From assembly GCA_900765575.1 (NCBI GenBank), contig CAAFRW010000169.1, positions 1-9,070 of the forward strand: 9,070 nucleotides of DNA, written 5' to 3'. Numbering within the stretch: the stretch's first letter is position 1; each line of letters begins with the position of its first letter. The stretch comes from Bacteroidaceae bacterium (lineage in GTDB: Bacteria; Bacteroidota; Bacteroidia; Bacteroidales; Bacteroidaceae). Position numbers and translations under genes: made by a program. The notes beneath the pieces were generated by a model. That model saw nothing but the letters and a program-made list of their open reading frames with translations, ran no database searches and was not told where the DNA came from. Of this stretch, positions 7,173-9,070 are shown piece by piece.

Positions 7173-8653
7173 TTGATGGAAGCAATTTTCTGATTCAACT
7201 TATTTACTATAGAGCGTCCCGATGCAAAATCGAAAAGAGTCAGTTTCCTGATTTTATAATAGCTCAACCAATAATTCTGTAACGCACTGATATAATTCTT
7301 CTGCGCTTCCTGCTGGCGGTTAAGAGACAGGGTGAGACTATTTACATCGGCTTTTCCGATAATAAAACGCTGGCGAGTCTGCTCGTAGGCCAACAAAGCC
7401 AAATCTAAAGCTTCCTGAGCGCTGGCAATTAAGTTACGCTGTACGTTGAAGTCATTCACCGTCATAATCACCTCTTCCTCCAGACTCAGCTCATCCTGTT
7501 TAGCCTCACTCCGTACCACATTCAACTCGTTCTTGGCCATATTGTGTTTTCCTTTGGCTACGCCCCAGTCAATTAAAGGTATGGAAACACTTATCGATAC
7601 CAAATCCTGCTGAAGCGGATTCCGGTAAGCCTCTTTTAACTTATCGGATACCTGGTTGAATCCGATGCTGGCATTGATGCTGGCATTGAAACGGGATTCT
7701 TTCCGGGTACGGTCCACATTCTGCTCTGCCTGCAATATATTCTGTTTCTGTGTCAAAAGTGTCGGATTGTTCTCTTTGGCTTTCATCAGAGCCATGTCAA
7801 CCGGTATCTCCATGCGTAAAGGCAATCCCGGCAACTCCAAATCTATTTCAGTATTCTTGTCGAGATTAAGGAACGAAGCCAAGCTGAACGAAGCGCGTCT
7901 TACACTCATTTGTGCGTTCTTTAGAGAGTTTTGCGCATTCACTACATCCAGTTGCAACGTTAATAAATCGGCTCTGGAAATCATGGCAATCTTATGACGC
8001 TCCTGCCCTATGTGATACAGCGTATCGGTGGAAGTAACGTTATCCTGTGCCAGTTTGTATTCGGCTTGTGCCATAGCCAACGCAAAGAAGTAGTTGACAA
8101 CCGTTTCCGATACGGCTTCCATATTGTAGACAAATTGCTTTTGTATCTTTTCGTACTTCAGCGGTTCTATTTTGCGGTCCCATCTGAAAGGGTTATATCC
8201 CAATAAATCCTGCGAATAACCTATACGGATAGGAACACTGGAGTATTGCGTATTACGTGTGTCGCCAAAGTTCTTCAAGTACTCCAAATCCGTATTAATA
8301 TAGAAGGTACCTCCGGTCAGGTCGAAGTTCTGTTTAATAGCCAGTTGTCCGTAAGCGTTAAACATCTGTTGCTCACGGTATACATCCTTATTGCTTTCCG
8401 AATCGTATCGTTGGGTAATATACCGATTGTATTTGGCCGGTGTTAAATTAAGAGTCAGACTCGGCAGACGATTGGCTCTATAAGTGCGATAAGCCCAATA
8501 TCCCGATAAATATTGATTCTGGTAGCGATATGCAGACAAGGAACTCTCGTTCGCTATATCAATGGCTTGTTCCAAATCCAGTTTCAAAACCGTTTGTGCC
8601 GGAGCTTCATATAAAGCGCCTACCAAGCATGCAATGCATAAGAAGTGTTTCAT
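7169..8653 (-). CDS. TolC-family outer-membrane efflux protein
   Basis: Forms the outer-membrane channel and periplasmic tunnel of a tripartite pump. At 494 aa it has the usual family length. Residues 1-20 (MKHFLCIACLVGALYEAPAQ) look like a Sec signal peptide with cleavage after APA; there is no convincing lipobox, so it is probably not a lipoprotein. Mature protein begins with VLKLDLEQAIDIANESS, the usual start of the first OEP repeat. Long helical stretches follow (about 165-260 and 365-470), with the paired motifs RHKIAMISRADLLTLQLDVV (219-238) and RFIIGKADVNSLTLSLNRQQ (429-448). The beta-strand segment VSISVSIPLIDWGVAKG (352-368) is typical of the second repeat. The start ATG (8653-8651) overlaps the stop of the upstream permease (ATGA) and the stop overlaps the GTG of the next permease, so it sits between two RND subunits in one operon. 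Confidence 0.94.
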   Translation of the reverse strand: MKHFLCIACLVGALYEAPAQTVLKLDLEQAIDIANESSLSAYRYQNQYLSGYWAYRTYRANRLPSLTLNLTPAKYNRYITQRYDSESNKDVYREQQMFNAYGQLAIKQNFDLTGGTFYINTDLEYLKNFGDTRNTQYSSVPIRIGYSQDLLGYNPFRWDRKIEPLKYEKIQKQFVYNMEAVSETVVNYFFALAMAQAEYKLAQDNVTSTDTLYHIGQERHKIAMISRADLLTLQLDVVNAQNSLKNAQMSVRRASFSLASFLNLDKNTEIDLELPGLPLRMEIPVDMALMKAKENNPTLLTQKQNILQAEQNVDRTRKESRFNASINASIGFNQVSDKLKEAYRNPLQQDLVSISVSIPLIDWGVAKGKHNMAKNELNVVRSEAKQDELSLEEEVIMTVNDFNVQRNLIASAQEALDLALLAYEQTRQRFIIGKADVNSLTLSLNRQQEAQKNYISALQNYWLSYYKIRKLTLFDFASGRSIVNKLNQKIASIK

Positions 8654-9070
8654 AATTCTCTTTTTCTATATATAAACCAGTAAAATAGAGGTACAATAAA
8701 TAAACTGACCAATGTACCGATAACCATCGCTCCTATCATGGCTATGGAAAGCGGTTTCTGAAGTTCCGAACCCATATCAAACGAAAACAACAAGGGAACC
8801 ATGGCGAATATGGTGGTCAGAGAGGTCATGATAATAGCTCTCAAACGCCGGCGTCCGGCCTCGTGTATGGCTTCGATTAAGGGCATGCCGCCTTTACGGA
8901 GTTCATTGATTGTATCTAACTTTAAAATAGAGTCGTTGATAATGATACCGCACGTTACAATGATACCGATGGCCGACATCAGGTTCAGGGTGTGCCCGCA
9001 TACCCATAACAATAAGAGGGCGAAAGACACATCAATCGGTATTTCAATCAGCACAATCAGAGGTTGCACA
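8650..9070 (-). CDS. RND efflux transporter permease subunit, C-terminal part (cut by the window edge)
   Basis: Only the last 139 codons are present; the gene enters from the right edge, so no start is seen. The fragment opens with QPLIVLIEIPIDVSFALLLL (a TM9-like helix), then MSAIGIIVTCGIIINDSILK (TM10), the basic turn GRRRLRAIIMTSLTTIFAMVP into TM11, and ELQKPLSIAMIGAM into TM12, ending with YRKREL. This is the standard C-terminal third of an RND pump. At the AcrB Lys940 position it has Asn45 of the fragment, followed by Asp46, unlike the second permease of this operon, which has Asn-Ala. Its stop TGA overlaps the OMF start by four bases. It is a different protein from the downstream permease, not a duplicated piece of it. 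An adaptor (membrane fusion) gene would be expected further upstream, outside the window. Confidence 0.92.
   Translation of the reverse strand, partial: VQPLIVLIEIPIDVSFALLLLWVCGHTLNLMSAIGIIVTCGIIINDSILKLDTINELRKGGMPLIEAIHEAGRRRLRAIIMTSLTTIFAMVPLLFSFDMGSELQKPLSIAMIGAMVIGTLVSLFIVPLFYWFIYRKREL

Overview
The window looks like a chromosomal segment of a gut Bacteroidales bacterium, most likely Bacteroides or Phocaeicola. The reasons are the style of the proteins (a two-permease RND system with a TolC-like protein, a DcuB/asparaginase pair, a ModF-like tandem ATPase), moderate GC, weak Shine-Dalgarno signals, and one promoter that matches the Bacteroides consensus exactly (-33 TTTG, 20-nt spacer, -7 TAnnTTTG). 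No species call is possible. Every gene lies on the minus strand, so transcription runs from position 9070 towards 1. No tRNA, rRNA, CRISPR array, transposase or phage gene was seen.

Right part (3915-9070): the tail of an efflux operon. It holds the C-terminus of one RND permease (cut by the window edge), a TolC-type outer-membrane protein and a second complete RND permease. The three genes are joined by two 4-base stop/start overlaps (ATGA, then GTGA with a GTG start). This suggests strong translational coupling and a single machine spanning both membranes. The periplasmic adaptor is not in the window and probably lies further upstream.

Middle (3317-3914): about 600 bases without a convincing gene. 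It contains the most unusual structure in the window: a 117-base imperfect inverted repeat (3730-3846) with a perfect 22-bp core, an 11-base one-sided insertion and a smaller competing hairpin nested inside. It lies between the end of the efflux operon and the promoter of the next gene.

Left part (1-3316): a ModF-like soluble ATPase with two ABC domains, then dcuB (C4-dicarboxylate/aspartate carrier), then the first 121 codons of a secreted type II L-asparaginase. The last two form a plausible metabolic pair. Asparagine would be hydrolysed outside the cytoplasm to aspartate, and the carrier would take up aspartate in exchange for succinate or fumarate, feeding anaerobic fumarate respiration.

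Nothing here amounts to a clearly new biological system. The points most worth a second look are the nested inverted repeat, the permease-OMF-permease gene order, and the degenerate first ATP site of the ModF-like protein.
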